Source: CAWJEL01 sp964647255 (GTDB taxonomy: Bacteria; Chloroflexota; Anaerolineae; CG2-30-64-16). Taken from it: a stretch of 57,093 bases of DNA. Location: the NCBI GenBank assembly GCA_964647255.1, contig CAZYGI010000020.1, positions 1-57,093 of the forward strand, in the 5' to 3' direction. Below, one piece after another: positions 8,919 through 17,210 of this stretch (position 1 is the first letter of the stretch; every line of letters starts with the position of its first letter). The position numbers and the translations under genes were made by a program. Below the pieces are notes generated by a model. That model saw only the letters and a program-made list of their open reading frames with translations. It was not told the DNA's origin and made no database searches.

Positions 8919-10442
8919 CTACTTCCGCTCGAACTTCTTGCCGGTCGCCAGCTCAACGCACTTGTACGCGCCGTCGTAGATGCCGATCTGCTTGTTCTTG
9001 ACGATGCAGTCGCAGAACATCTCCAGCAGGTCGGTGCCGTCCGTCAGCAGGTCAATCGCCTGGAGGGTCTGCAGGATAGTGCGCGTCTCGACCGTGCCAT
9101 CGCCCAGCTCCGCGCCGCGGATCGCGCCCCACATCTCGTGGCCGCCGACGCGGGCATTGAAGATCTTCGGCACAGGGTAGAACGCCAGCTCGCTGGGCTT
9201 GGTGATCATCACGTCCACCACGCGCATCAGGTAGTTGGTGGCGTACACGGCGTGGAAGGTGTTGTCGTGCAGGAAGACGTGCAGCCCGTGGGCCGGCCCG
9301 GTACGAATCTCGTCCGCCAACGCCTTAGTGTCCTCCCAGGTGAAGTGCGTCTGGATGAGGTCTCGGTGTCCTGCCAGTTCGCCCTGCAGCCAGGCCCAGT
9401 TATCCTTGTGGTCGCCCAGATTGACGAACAGCGTCACCTTGCCGGCCTGGATCAGCGGGATGCAGTGCTCGATGATCGCCTTGAACAGCTCGCGCTGCGC
9501 GCCCGCGCCGCCCATCGTGACCAGGAAACGCCGCGGCTCGCCGGCCTTCATACGCGCCAGTCGTGCCGCGCAGTCGCCCTCGATGTTCTCCACTAGCTCG
9601 TGGTCCACGTGGTGGCCGGTGTAGTAGATCGCGTCCGGCGGGGTCCCCTTAAGGATCGCGCCCCGCTCATCGAACCCACGCATCGCCCGGAAGCCGTAGT
9701 AGCCGGACGGGGACTGGACGCCGTGCTTGGCGCCTTCAGTGAGCTGGAACGCCATGGGCCAGTTATCGAACATCATGTCCACGACGTTGGTCATGCCGCC
9801 CGCGACCGCGCCCATGCAATTCCACATGTGCGAGGTTAGGATCGGCATATCCGACGGCAGCGCCTGGAATAGGTTGCGGAACAGCTCGCTCATCTTGTAG
9901 TCTTTGACGTTCGTCTTCAGGAAGCGCCAAGGCCAGCCCACCGTCCAGCTATTGAGGAACGCGCCCAGGCCGGGCAGCGTCGGCTCGCCCGTCGTCACCG
10001 GCTCCCAGACGTACTTGTTGAACAGCTCGCTCCGCTGCGAGATGCGCGACCATCGGCTGTACCAGGAATTGCACCAGTTGATGATGTCGGTCGTGATGCC
10101 GGGGATCGCCAGCAGGTCGAGCCAGTAAGGCGTGAACCCCATCGCCCGGGCGCACGACGCGCCGGCCATCGCGATCCGGTAGTGCCCGAACCCCATGCGG
10201 ATCGTGCTGCACACCACCGCACTGCCGGCCCTGATCGGCTCGCCCTCCTCCCCGCGCAGGATCTCTTTGACGCCGAAGATCGAGCTTCCGTAGGGATGAT
10301 CGCGCAGGCTCAGGGTGACCTTCTCGTTTGGGTCGTAGTTGAACTTCTTGACGAACATCTCCTGCCACTTGGTGGCCTTGCGGGAGGAGGATTCGCTGAG
10401 CGCATTGCCGTACACAATGTAACGGCCATTTTCCATTTTCAT
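8919..10442 (-). CDS. Uncharacterised protein with GT28-like (MurG/MGDG synthase-like) features
   Basis: 507 residues; I do not recognise a named family. The start at 10442 has a GGAG site 7 bases upstream. Several segments resemble GT28 glycosyltransferases: a first Rossmann-like strand with STIRMGFGHYRIAMAG (79-94), comparable to the glycine-histidine loop of MurG and MGDG synthase; a second with FLVTMGGAGAQRELF (306-320), comparable to the MGGSQGA motif; and a late DVMITKPSELAFYP segment comparable to the donor-site K-x-G-x-x-T region. There is no signal peptide. It sits between the MalG-type permease (12-base gap) and the GT4 gene. Glycosyl transfer to a lipid is my inference; the alternative is a non-enzymatic GT-B-like protein. 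Confidence 0.6.
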   Translation of the reverse strand: MKMENGRYIVYGNALSESSSRKATKWQEMFVKKFNYDPNEKVTLSLRDHPYGSSIFGVKEILRGEEGEPIRAGSAVVCSTIRMGFGHYRIAMAGASCARAMGFTPYWLDLLAIPGITTDIINWCNSWYSRWSRISQRSELFNKYVWEPVTTGEPTLPGLGAFLNSWTVGWPWRFLKTNVKDYKMSELFRNLFQALPSDMPILTSHMWNCMGAVAGGMTNVVDMMFDNWPMAFQLTEGAKHGVQSPSGYYGFRAMRGFDERGAILKGTPPDAIYYTGHHVDHELVENIEGDCAARLARMKAGEPRRFLVTMGGAGAQRELFKAIIEHCIPLIQAGKVTLFVNLGDHKDNWAWLQGELAGHRDLIQTHFTWEDTKALADEIRTGPAHGLHVFLHDNTFHAVYATNYLMRVVDVMITKPSELAFYPVPKIFNARVGGHEMWGAIRGAELGDGTVETRTILQTLQAIDLLTDGTDLLEMFCDCIVKNKQIGIYDGAYKCVELATGKKFERK

Positions 10443-10454
10443 GAGTGAACTCCA

Positions 10455-11294
10455 TCACCCTTTCGTTGCGCCGAGCGTCAGCCCGGCGATGAAGTAGCGC
10501 TGCAGGAACAGGAACACAAGCACCGTGGGCATGGTCGCGATCAACGAGCCGGAGATGATCACGGTCCAGTCCATGACGTATTGCCCGCGCAGCGCGGCCA
10601 GGCCCGTCGTCACCGGCTTGAGCTTGTCGTTCTGCACCAGGATCAAGGCCCACAGGAAGTCGTTGAAGATCCAGGTGAACTCCAGCGTCGCCAGGGCCGC
10701 CATCGCCGGTAGGGTGAGCGGCATCATGATCTGTCGGTAGATGCGGAACTCATCGCAGCCGTCAATGCGCGCGGCCTCCAGGATCTCGCCCGGGATAGTG
10801 CGCATGTAGTTGCGCAAGACGAAGGTGCAGAACCCCAACTGGAACGCCGAGTGGAAGATGATCAGCGCCCAATAGGTGTTGTAGAGGCCCAGCGCGTTCA
10901 CCAGCCTGAAAACAGGCAGGAGCAGGATCTGAAACGGCAACATCATGCCCGCGACAAAGACGAACAGAATCAGCCGGTCGCCCCGGAAGCGGAAGCGCGA
11001 GAGCGAGTAGCCGGCCAGCGACGACAGGAAGAGCGTGATGACCAGCGATGGCAGCGTGATGATGAAGCTGTTGGGCAGGTAATGCGTCAAGCCGCCGCGC
11101 ACCCATGCCTCGCCGAAGTTCTTCAAGGTCAGCACCTTCGGCAACGACCAGAAGCCGTGGGTCAGGATGTCGTTGTTGGTGCGCAGCGAGGTGATCAGCG
11201 CGGTCAGCACCGGCACCAGCCACAGCAGGGTCAATGCATAAATGAAGATGTAGACGAGCCAACGCTGGAGCAAGCCGGTCTGTTTTGCAGTCAT
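10455..11294 (-). CDS. Sugar ABC transporter permease (MalG type)
   Basis: Inner-membrane permease of 279 residues with six predicted helices, the size of MalG-like subunits. The cytoplasmic EAA loop reads EAARIDGCDEFRIY followed by PLTLPA, the contact site for the ATPase. It starts at 11294 after GGAGGGACCC, directly behind the MalF-type partner. The C-terminal AGLTLGATKG tail is typical of the family. No ATPase gene is in this operon, as is common for CUT1 transporters that share an MsmK/MalK-type ATPase encoded elsewhere. Confidence 0.93.
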   Translation of the reverse strand: MTAKQTGLLQRWLVYIFIYALTLLWLVPVLTALITSLRTNNDILTHGFWSLPKVLTLKNFGEAWVRGGLTHYLPNSFIITLPSLVITLFLSSLAGYSLSRFRFRGDRLILFVFVAGMMLPFQILLLPVFRLVNALGLYNTYWALIIFHSAFQLGFCTFVLRNYMRTIPGEILEAARIDGCDEFRIYRQIMMPLTLPAMAALATLEFTWIFNDFLWALILVQNDKLKPVTTGLAALRGQYVMDWTVIISGSLIATMPTVLVFLFLQRYFIAGLTLGATKG

Positions 11295-11303
11295 GGGTCC
11301 CTC

Positions 11304-12209
11304 CTAATACTCCAGCTCAGTGCGCAACGTCTGCCACAGATAGATGAAGATGAAGATGGCGGTGATCAAGAAGAGGACCACGGCGATCGCCGCGCCGTAG
11401 CCCATCTTGTAGTTGTTGAACGCCTCGATGTACATCATGTTTGCCAGCACGCTGGAGGAGTTGGCCGGGCCGCCGCGCGTCATCACGAAGACCAGATCGA
11501 AAGAGCGCAGCGAGTCAATGATGCTGATGACCACCACCACAACGGTGACGGGGCTGAGCAGCGGGAAGATGACGTGGCGGAACGTCTGCCAGAAGTTACA
11601 CCCGTCCACCTGTGACGCGTCAATCAACGAGGGGTCCACCCCCTGCAGGCCGGTCAGGTAGAGCGTCATGATGTAGCCTACCTGGCGCCAGATCGCCGCG
11701 GCGATGATGCACCACGTCGCCAGCCGCGGGTCGCTGATCCACCCCGGCGTCTTCTCGACCCCGAGCAGGTGCAGCACGCTGCTGAACAGGCCGTTGGCTG
11801 GCTGATACATCCAGCCCCAGATCAGGCCGATAACCACCGGGGCGATGATGTAAGGCGAATAGAAGGCCGACTTGATGGCTTTGGCGCCCGGAATATCCCG
11901 GTTCAAGATCATCGCCAATGCCAGCCCGATGACCACCGGCGCAGTGATGAACGACACCACCCACTTGGCATTGTTGAGCAGCGCGGTCCAGAAGATCGGA
12001 TCATTGAACAGGCGGACGTAGTTCCGCAGACCAATGAAGGTCGGGGCCGACACCCCATCCCAGTTGGTCAGGCTCAGATAGAAGGAGTAGATCATGGGGC
12101 CAATGACCCACATGAGGAACAGCGCAGCAAGGAAAAGGTAGGGGACCCACCGAGTCATGCCGCGTGACGTCCGCCCGCGGCCGGACCGGACGGCGCTTCT
12201 GACTGCCAT
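11304..12209 (-). CDS. Sugar ABC transporter permease (MalF type)
   Basis: Inner-membrane permease, about 301 residues from the ATG at 12209, which follows GAGGAGG with 7-base spacing; the frame extends further upstream through the word-repeat element but without a comparable start. The first helix (RWVPYLFLAALFLMWVIGP), the periplasmic YSFYLSLTNWDG segment and the cytoplasmic EAA-type loop (DASQVDGCNFWQTF, then PLLSP) are visible. It pairs with the MalG-type subunit 9 bases downstream to form the translocation pore of a CUT1 sugar importer. Confidence 0.93.
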   Translation of the reverse strand: MAVRSAVRSGRGRTSRGMTRWVPYLFLAALFLMWVIGPMIYSFYLSLTNWDGVSAPTFIGLRNYVRLFNDPIFWTALLNNAKWVVSFITAPVVIGLALAMILNRDIPGAKAIKSAFYSPYIIAPVVIGLIWGWMYQPANGLFSSVLHLLGVEKTPGWISDPRLATWCIIAAAIWRQVGYIMTLYLTGLQGVDPSLIDASQVDGCNFWQTFRHVIFPLLSPVTVVVVVISIIDSLRSFDLVFVMTRGGPANSSSVLANMMYIEAFNNYKMGYGAAIAVVLFLITAIFIFIYLWQTLRTELEY

Positions 12210-12225
12210 GATGCACCTCCTCAGC

Positions 12226-12277
12226 AAACGTGATGCGTGAAACATGAGACCAGGCCCACGCCTCACGCATCACGTTT
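12226..12277. repeat. Intercistronic inverted word repeat
   Basis: Perfect 15-bp arms, AAACGTGATGCGTGA (12226-12240) and TCACGCATCACGTTT (12263-12277), enclose a 22-base loop. The word (R)CGTGA recurs within each arm. On the minus strand it starts a few bases after the binding-protein stop codon and ends just before the ribosome-binding site of the MalF-type gene, so it forms a stem-loop between the two cistrons. It may stabilise the upstream message for unequal expression (inference). Confidence 0.8.
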
Positions 12278-12283
12278 CACGAC

Positions 12284-13645
12284 TTATTTCTGCTCGGCAG
12301 CGAAGATCTCGGCCCGATCCTTTTCCAACTGGGTCAGGATCTTGTCAATCTGCTTGGTGTCGTTCCAGAACGCCTGGAAGGCAGCCATGCCCTTCTCGGC
12401 CATCTCGGGCGTAGTGTCGCGATCGTAGAACTGTGCGATGTAGTCCGCGCCCTTAAGCAACTCGATCCCCTTCTGCGTGGCCGGCGCGAAACCGCTCAGG
12501 TCCACGTCAGTGTTGGTGGGCAGGCGCTGAAGCTGGCCGGCGAAATAGGTCTGTGCTTCCTTGGAACCCAGGAAGGCCAGGAACGCCTTGGCGGCCTCAG
12601 GATGCGGTGCGTTTGCGGCCGCAAAGAAACCGTCGGTCGGTGCGTCCTCACCGACGGGCACCTTCGGATCAATGATGGGGAAGCGGAAGAAGTCGAAGTC
12701 GGCCTTGTTCTCCTCGGGGACGGAGTCCATGACGAACTGGCCCATCAGGTACATACCGGCCTTTTCTTGCAGCATGAACGGCAGCACTTCCTGCCAGTCG
12801 TAGGAAGCTGCGTTCTCGATGAAGTAGCCCTTGTCCAACAACTGCGCCCAGTACTCGAAGGCCTTCTTGACCTTCGGGTCGTCATATTTCTCCTTGCCCA
12901 GCATCAGGTTGATGTGGAACTCCGGCCCGTTAACCCGCATATCGAGATAATCGAACCAGGCCGCCGCAGGCCATGCGTTCTTCGTGCCGCTGACAATCGG
13001 GGTGACCCCGTTGCTCTTCAGGGTTTCGCAGACCTTCAGGAACTCGTCCCAGGTCGTGGGCGGCGTCAAGTTGTATTTGGCGAAGACCTTCTTGTTGTAG
13101 TAGACCGCCCACCAGTAGTAGCTGGTCGGCACGAAGTACTGCTTGCCGTTCACCGTGCTGAGCGCCATGAAGCCCTTGGGATAGGACTTGTCCCACCCTT
13201 CCTTGGCCCACACGTCGCTGATGTCCATGATCTGGCCCTTGTCAATGAAGAACCGGGCGCGGTTGCCCGCGAACCAGGTCATCACATCCGGCGCTTGCTT
13301 GAAGTCCTCGTGCGCGACCGTGCTCTGGATCACCTCGATGTTCGGGTTCTTCTCCATGAACATCTTGACGATCTCGGCGTCAGCCGCCCGCGGCGCGGGA
13401 TCGCTCTGGTACGTGTTGTAGACCAGGGTTGTCTTCGGGGCTGCGGTGACCTGCTTCTCAACGACCTTCTCTTGGGTCACGACCTGGGTCTGAACAACCG
13501 GCTTCTCGACAACTTTCTCCTGGGTGACCACCACCGTCTCCTTGACGGTGACAGTTTGCGGGGTCGGAGTCGCGCAGGCAGCCAGCATCGCCACCATCGC
13601 AAACACCGAAATCAGACTGACCAACTTGAAGAACTTGGACACCAT
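12284..13645 (-). CDS. Sugar ABC transporter substrate-binding lipoprotein
   Basis: Extracytoplasmic binding protein, about 453 residues, of the family-1 (CUT1) group. The ATG at 13645 is preceded by GGGAGG; the open frame upstream adds no conserved sequence. A signal with the lipobox AMLAAC is followed by a V/E/K/Q/T-rich linker of repeated VVTQEKVVEK-like words, a style common in Chloroflexota binding proteins. The mature domain starts near TTLVYNTYQSD and contains the hinge-like segment YFVPTSYYWWAVYYNK. It delivers sugar to the two permeases encoded just downstream. The ligand is unknown; neighbours suggest a galactoside. Confidence 0.92.
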   Translation of the reverse strand: MVSKFFKLVSLISVFAMVAMLAACATPTPQTVTVKETVVVTQEKVVEKPVVQTQVVTQEKVVEKQVTAAPKTTLVYNTYQSDPAPRAADAEIVKMFMEKNPNIEVIQSTVAHEDFKQAPDVMTWFAGNRARFFIDKGQIMDISDVWAKEGWDKSYPKGFMALSTVNGKQYFVPTSYYWWAVYYNKKVFAKYNLTPPTTWDEFLKVCETLKSNGVTPIVSGTKNAWPAAAWFDYLDMRVNGPEFHINLMLGKEKYDDPKVKKAFEYWAQLLDKGYFIENAASYDWQEVLPFMLQEKAGMYLMGQFVMDSVPEENKADFDFFRFPIIDPKVPVGEDAPTDGFFAAANAPHPEAAKAFLAFLGSKEAQTYFAGQLQRLPTNTDVDLSGFAPATQKGIELLKGADYIAQFYDRDTTPEMAEKGMAAFQAFWNDTKQIDKILTQLEKDRAEIFAAEQK

Positions 13646-13837
13646 TGTGCTATCCTCCCTTAATTGATACGCTGAGTGAGTGGGCATTTGACCGAACACC
13701 ATCTTTTTTCAGGCGTCAACTATGCAACGACTTACGCCACCTCCTTTCGCAAAGGGCGCTGTGGTCCTCTAGAAAACTTTGGCACTGCAATGCGGACCTC
13801 AACGCCGATCCAGCGTCATCGGTCTTCCATCGCGGGA
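13646..13837. other. lacI to binding-protein spacer
   Basis: This 192-base stretch holds no open frame I can support. Read on the minus strand it contains the binding-protein ribosome-binding site and a small CCTTT-CGC-AAAGG hairpin, but no copy of the lacI operator palindrome and no convincing promoter. The binding-protein gene may therefore be read through from the lacI promoter. Confidence 0.4.
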
Positions 13838-14851
13838 TCAGGCAGCGGCCGTGGATCCGCGCACGACAAGCTCTGCGGTCAGGCGCACAACCGTGGACTC
13901 GATAGCTGGCTTTTCCAAGAGGTTGATCAGCAGGCTGGCGCACGCCCGCCCGATCGCAAAGGTGTCCTGCCGCATGGTGGTCAGCGGCGGGTCGAAATAG
14001 GAGGCCAATGGCATGTCATCAAAACCGACGATGGATAAATCCCGAGGCACCCGCAGCCCCAGGTCACGCGCGGCCCGGATCGCGCCGACGGCCATCCGAT
14101 CGTTATGGGCGAAGATCGCTGTGAGGCGCGGCTCTCGCACCATCAACGCCTTGAGCAGGTCATACCCCGAAGTGGCGCTCCAATCCCCTTCCGCGGTCAA
14201 CGCGGGGTCGGACTGGATGCCGACGGCGGCCAGGGCATCTTGAAAACCGAGATCCCGTTCCTGGGTGCAATCCTCCGCCCGCGGCCCAATGATCTGGCCG
14301 ATGCGCCGGTGGCCCAGGCCGATGAGGTGCCGGGCCGCCGCCGCGCCGCCGGCCCGGTTGTCCAGGAGCACCATATGCCTGGCGTCATCCCACACCCGGC
14401 CACCCATCAGCACCGCCGGCACCTCGTCGGGCAGAGACACCCGGCGCGCATCCAGATAGGGGCTGATGACGATCACGCCGTCCACCCGGCGATGGGCGAC
14501 CAATTCCTCGATCAGGTCATCGAACTGCGAACGATCGGCAAACGGCGCGGAGAGCAGGTAATACCCGTGGCTGCGCGCGATGATCTCCGCGCCCTCGATG
14601 TTCGAGGCATAGGTGAAGTCAGTCAAGTTGGGCACAAGGCAGGCCAGCGTGCACGTGCGCCCCTGCGCCATCGAGCGGGCGATGGCATGGGGGCGGAAAC
14701 CGAGTTGCGCGACAGCCGCCTCCACCCGTGATCGAGTCTCCGGCAAGACATCAGGCCGGTGGTTGATCACGCGTGAGACCGTCTGGTGGGAGACACCCGC
14801 CAGGGCTGCAACGTCACGCAACGTCGCATGTTTTGCGGCCGCCCTGCTCAT
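13838..14851 (-). CDS. LacI-family transcriptional repressor
   Basis: 337 residues with an N-terminal LacI helix-turn-helix (TLRDVAALAGVSHQTVSRVIN, about 10-30), a hinge helix and a periplasmic-binding-protein-like sensor domain. The C-terminal domain has typical SIVGFDDMPLASYFDPPLTT and MRQDTFAIG segments. The gene leads a minus-strand run of sugar uptake and hydrolysis genes and is the obvious local regulator. A perfect palindrome lies between its own -10 box and its start, so it should repress itself and probably the genes behind it. The inducer is unknown; a galactoside or its breakdown product is likely from the GH42 gene in the operon. Confidence 0.95.
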   Translation of the reverse strand: MSRAAAKHATLRDVAALAGVSHQTVSRVINHRPDVLPETRSRVEAAVAQLGFRPHAIARSMAQGRTCTLACLVPNLTDFTYASNIEGAEIIARSHGYYLLSAPFADRSQFDDLIEELVAHRRVDGVIVISPYLDARRVSLPDEVPAVLMGGRVWDDARHMVLLDNRAGGAAAARHLIGLGHRRIGQIIGPRAEDCTQERDLGFQDALAAVGIQSDPALTAEGDWSATSGYDLLKALMVREPRLTAIFAHNDRMAVGAIRAARDLGLRVPRDLSIVGFDDMPLASYFDPPLTTMRQDTFAIGRACASLLINLLEKPAIESTVVRLTAELVVRGSTAAA

Positions 14852-14879
14852 CTCAATACCTTAGGATCTTGCTGTGGGG

Positions 14880-14907
14880 ATGTTACCGGTCACGTGACCG
14901 GTAACAT
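14880..14907. promoter_or_regulatory. Perfect 28-bp palindrome, probable LacI-family operator
   Basis: Two 14-base halves, ATGTTACCGGTCAC (14880-14893) and its exact reverse complement (14894-14907), centred on CACGTG. Located immediately downstream of the lacI -10 box and covering the expected start of transcription. LacI-family operators are typically even palindromes with a central CG, as here. Confidence 0.85.
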
Positions 14908-14908
14908 G

Positions 14909-14937
14909 ACAATACAACAAGGTTGAACGTTTGTCAA
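14909..14937 (-). promoter_or_regulatory. Promoter of lacI and the sugar operon
   Basis: On the minus strand, a perfect -35 TTGACA (14932-14937), a 17-base spacer and TATTGT (14909-14914). The operator palindrome starts one base after the -10 box. Confidence 0.75.
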
Positions 14938-15025
14938 TCCTGAAAACAGCAGTTAGCACTAACTTTAAGTTTGGCTCGCCAGGACTGTTGCAGTTTTGAG
15001 GCGCGCACATCCTGGCGGAACGGAG

Positions 15026-15047
15026 CCGCCCCGCGGTATGCGGGCGG
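15026..15047. repeat. GC-rich hairpin in the lacI-pfkB spacer
   Basis: CCGCCCCGC (15026-15034) pairs with GCGGGCGG (15040-15047) apart from one bulge, and lies within a larger GAGCCGCC...GGCGGCTTC pairing. The rest of the lacI-pfkB spacer (14938-15271) holds only the predicted promoter at 15134-15163 and a duplicated CAGCCGGGG word. Confidence 0.4.
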
Positions 15048-15133
15048 ACTGCGCCGAGGGAGGCGGCTTCACATGTGGCCGGCACGCTACGGCCTGGCCC
15101 AAACGCAAAACGCAGCCAAAGCCGGTGAGCTGT

Positions 15134-15163
15134 TTGACGGTGGGATGAAGCGTAAGGTAAGAT
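15134..15163 (+). promoter_or_regulatory. Predicted promoter of the PfkB kinase gene
   Basis: TTGACG (15134-15139), an 18-base spacer and TAAGAT (15158-15163), about 110 bases before the start codon. Confidence 0.55.
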
Positions 15164-15271
15164 ACAGGCAGCCGGGGTTCACACTGCCCCCCCTGGGCCA
15201 ATCACAGCCGGGGCTGACCGTGGGGTGATCAGGCCGACCTGCGGGCCCACGCTTGGAGATAACTGTAAGCC

Positions 15272-16141
15272 ATGATCGTCGTCCTGGGTGACATCGCGGT
15301 GGACATCGTGAGCACACTGGCCGCCCCGCTTGCCCGCGGCAGCGCTGCGCCGGCCGCAGTCCGGCTGATGCCGGGCGGCTCGGGCGCGAACGTCGCGGTC
15401 TGGTTGGCGCGGCTCGGCGTGCCGGTCAGTTTCATCGGCCGGATCGGTGACGACCTGCTCGGGCGTTGGCTGTGCGACGATCTGCTGGCCGAAGGGGTCA
15501 CGCCCGCGCTGATCGTGGACCCGCAACGCAGCACGGGAGTGATTCAGATGTTGGTGGAGCCCGGCGGTGAGCGCACGATGGCGCCTGATCGAGGTGCGAA
15601 CGCATGGTGGGAGGCGGCGGAGGTCAACGAGGCGCTGATCGCCGCCGCCGATGCCCTGCACGTCGTCGGCTACGTGTTGTTGGATCGGGCGAGTCAGCGC
15701 GGCGCGTTGACGGCGATCGCCTATGCCCGGCGCCATCACGTCCCCGTCAGCCTGGATCCGGGCGCCCATGCGCCGCTCCTCGGTTTGGGCGCCGACGCGT
15801 TCTGGGAGATGGTGGGGAAGGTAGACTTGTTGCTGCCAAACCGCCGCGAGGCCGAGGCGCTCACCGGACAGGCCAACCCGGAGGCAGCGCTCGATGCACT
15901 CAGGCAACATGCGCGCGATGTGGTGGTCAAACTGGATCGCGAAGGCTGCATCGCCAATGACGGCGTCAGGATCGTCCGGGCGCCCGCCGCGGATGTGCCG
16001 ATCGTCAATGCCACCGGCGCCGGGGATGCCTTCGATGCGGGATTCCTGGCCCACTGGAGCGCGGGCGCGCCCCGGATCGTTGCCTGCCGGGCCGGGGTCA
16101 GTCTCGGGACCTTTGCGGCCACGCTGGCCACCTCGCGTTGA
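15272..16141 (+). CDS. PfkB-family carbohydrate kinase
   Basis: 289-residue cytoplasmic kinase of the ribokinase fold, transferring phosphate from ATP to a sugar. The N-terminal PfkB signature (GGSGANVAVWLARLG) and the C-terminal signature with the anion hole and catalytic Asp (NATGAGDAFDAGFL) are both intact. It is divergent from lacI and has its own promoter. The sugar is not determinable; ribokinase, fructokinase, KDG kinase or a nucleoside kinase are all possible. Proximity to the galactoside operon suggests, but does not prove, a shared pathway. Confidence 0.9.
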   Translation: MIVVLGDIAVDIVSTLAAPLARGSAAPAAVRLMPGGSGANVAVWLARLGVPVSFIGRIGDDLLGRWLCDDLLAEGVTPALIVDPQRSTGVIQMLVEPGGERTMAPDRGANAWWEAAEVNEALIAAADALHVVGYVLLDRASQRGALTAIAYARRHHVPVSLDPGAHAPLLGLGADAFWEMVGKVDLLLPNRREAEALTGQANPEAALDALRQHARDVVVKLDREGCIANDGVRIVRAPAADVPIVNATGAGDAFDAGFLAHWSAGAPRIVACRAGVSLGTFAATLATSR

Positions 16142-16180
16142 GATGCAGCGACCGCCCACTCCAGCCGCAAGGCCGCGGCG

Positions 16181-16933
16181 TCACGCCACCAGCGCGCGAC
16201 GGATCGCCTGCAACGCCGTCACCACATCCTCACGCACGACCAGGTCCATTTCGCCATCCAGCGGCGTCGGGGTCAGATTGATCAGGACCGTACGCGCCCC
16301 GCGCCGCTTCGCCAGCAGAGGAAGGTCGGCGGCCGGCATGACTTCAAGCGACGAACCGACGATCAGCATCACCTCGCAGGCTAAGGCCTCCTGCTGGGCT
16401 GCGCTGAGCGTATCGTACGGCACAGGTTCGCCAAACAGGATGACATCCGGCTTCAGCCGCGCTGCACACTGCGGACAGACTGGCGGCGGCTCGCCGGCCG
16501 CAATGGCACTCCAAAGGGCCTCGGCCGGCAGCGTTTGGCCGCAGCCCCAACAGGTGGCGGTCCGGACATGGCCGTGGAGCTCCAACACACGCTGGCTGCC
16601 CGCGCGTTGATGCAACGCGTCGATATTCTGCGTGATCACAGCCTTCAAATGCCCTGTCTGTTCCAGGGTTGCCAACGCGAGATGCGCCGGGTTTGGCCGG
16701 GCGGTTTTGGCCTTGAGGATGACGGGGCGAATCCAGTGGTAGAATTGTGCGGGGTCATCATGAAAGGCCCAGATGGACGCCACAGCAAACGGATCCTGAA
16801 GGCGCCACAGGCCGCTATGCTCGCCGCGAAAATCAGGGATGCCAGAGGGCGTACTGATGCCGGCACCGGTCAATGCGATCGTGTATCTGGAAGCGTGCAG
16901 CAGGCCGATGGCCTGCTCCAAGGTCTTCGGCAT
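16181..16933 (-). CDS. cobB: NAD-dependent protein deacylase (sirtuin)
   Basis: 250 residues, usual CobB size. Removes acyl groups from lysines using NAD in the cytoplasm. Visible: NAD-binding GAGIS-(4)-GIPDFRG (23-37), TQNID (101-105), catalytic His120 in LELHGHV, and a complete structural zinc site Cys128, Cys131, Cys153, Cys156. The GSSLEVMPAADLP and LINLTPTPLD segments close the Rossmann domain. The start at 16933 follows CCGGAGGA. It is divergent from the phosphatidyltransferase gene. Whether it prefers acetyl, succinyl or other acyl groups is open. Confidence 0.94.
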   Translation of the reverse strand: MPKTLEQAIGLLHASRYTIALTGAGISTPSGIPDFRGEHSGLWRLQDPFAVASIWAFHDDPAQFYHWIRPVILKAKTARPNPAHLALATLEQTGHLKAVITQNIDALHQRAGSQRVLELHGHVRTATCWGCGQTLPAEALWSAIAAGEPPPVCPQCAARLKPDVILFGEPVPYDTLSAAQQEALACEVMLIVGSSLEVMPAADLPLLAKRRGARTVLINLTPTPLDGEMDLVVREDVVTALQAIRRALVA

Positions 16934-16979
16934 AGTCCTCCGGTCTGAGCGCGGTCAACCGCGCGCAGCAACTGACTGG

Positions 16980-17008
16980 AGTGTAGCACAGACGCCGGCT
17001 CAATACAA
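16980..17008 (-). promoter_or_regulatory. Predicted promoter of the sirtuin gene
   Basis: On the minus strand, TTGTAT (17003-17008), a 17-base spacer and TACACT (16980-16985), about 45 bases before the start codon. Confidence 0.5.
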
Positions 17009-17138
17009 ACGCTCCGTGCGTGGCCTTTCCCTCGAGGAGGCTCCGGCAGCCTGGAGTTCGGACACATGGAGCGCCCCTGCCGGCGGCCTTCGGGTGTGCA
17101 GATGTGTTGGGGTTTTGGCACCGCTGCCTTCGAACCTG

Positions 17139-17167
17139 TTGACACACGTTTATTCTCATTGTAAGAT
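17139..17167 (+). promoter_or_regulatory. Strong predicted sigma70 promoter
   Basis: Perfect TTGACA (17139-17144), a 17-base spacer and TAAGAT (17162-17167), upstream of the phosphatidyltransferase start at 17211. It would also serve the sigma-factor genes that follow. Confidence 0.75.
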
Positions 17168-17210
17168 GCCGCTAAGCCATATGTCAATTAGCTATTTTAG
17201 GAGAGATTTC

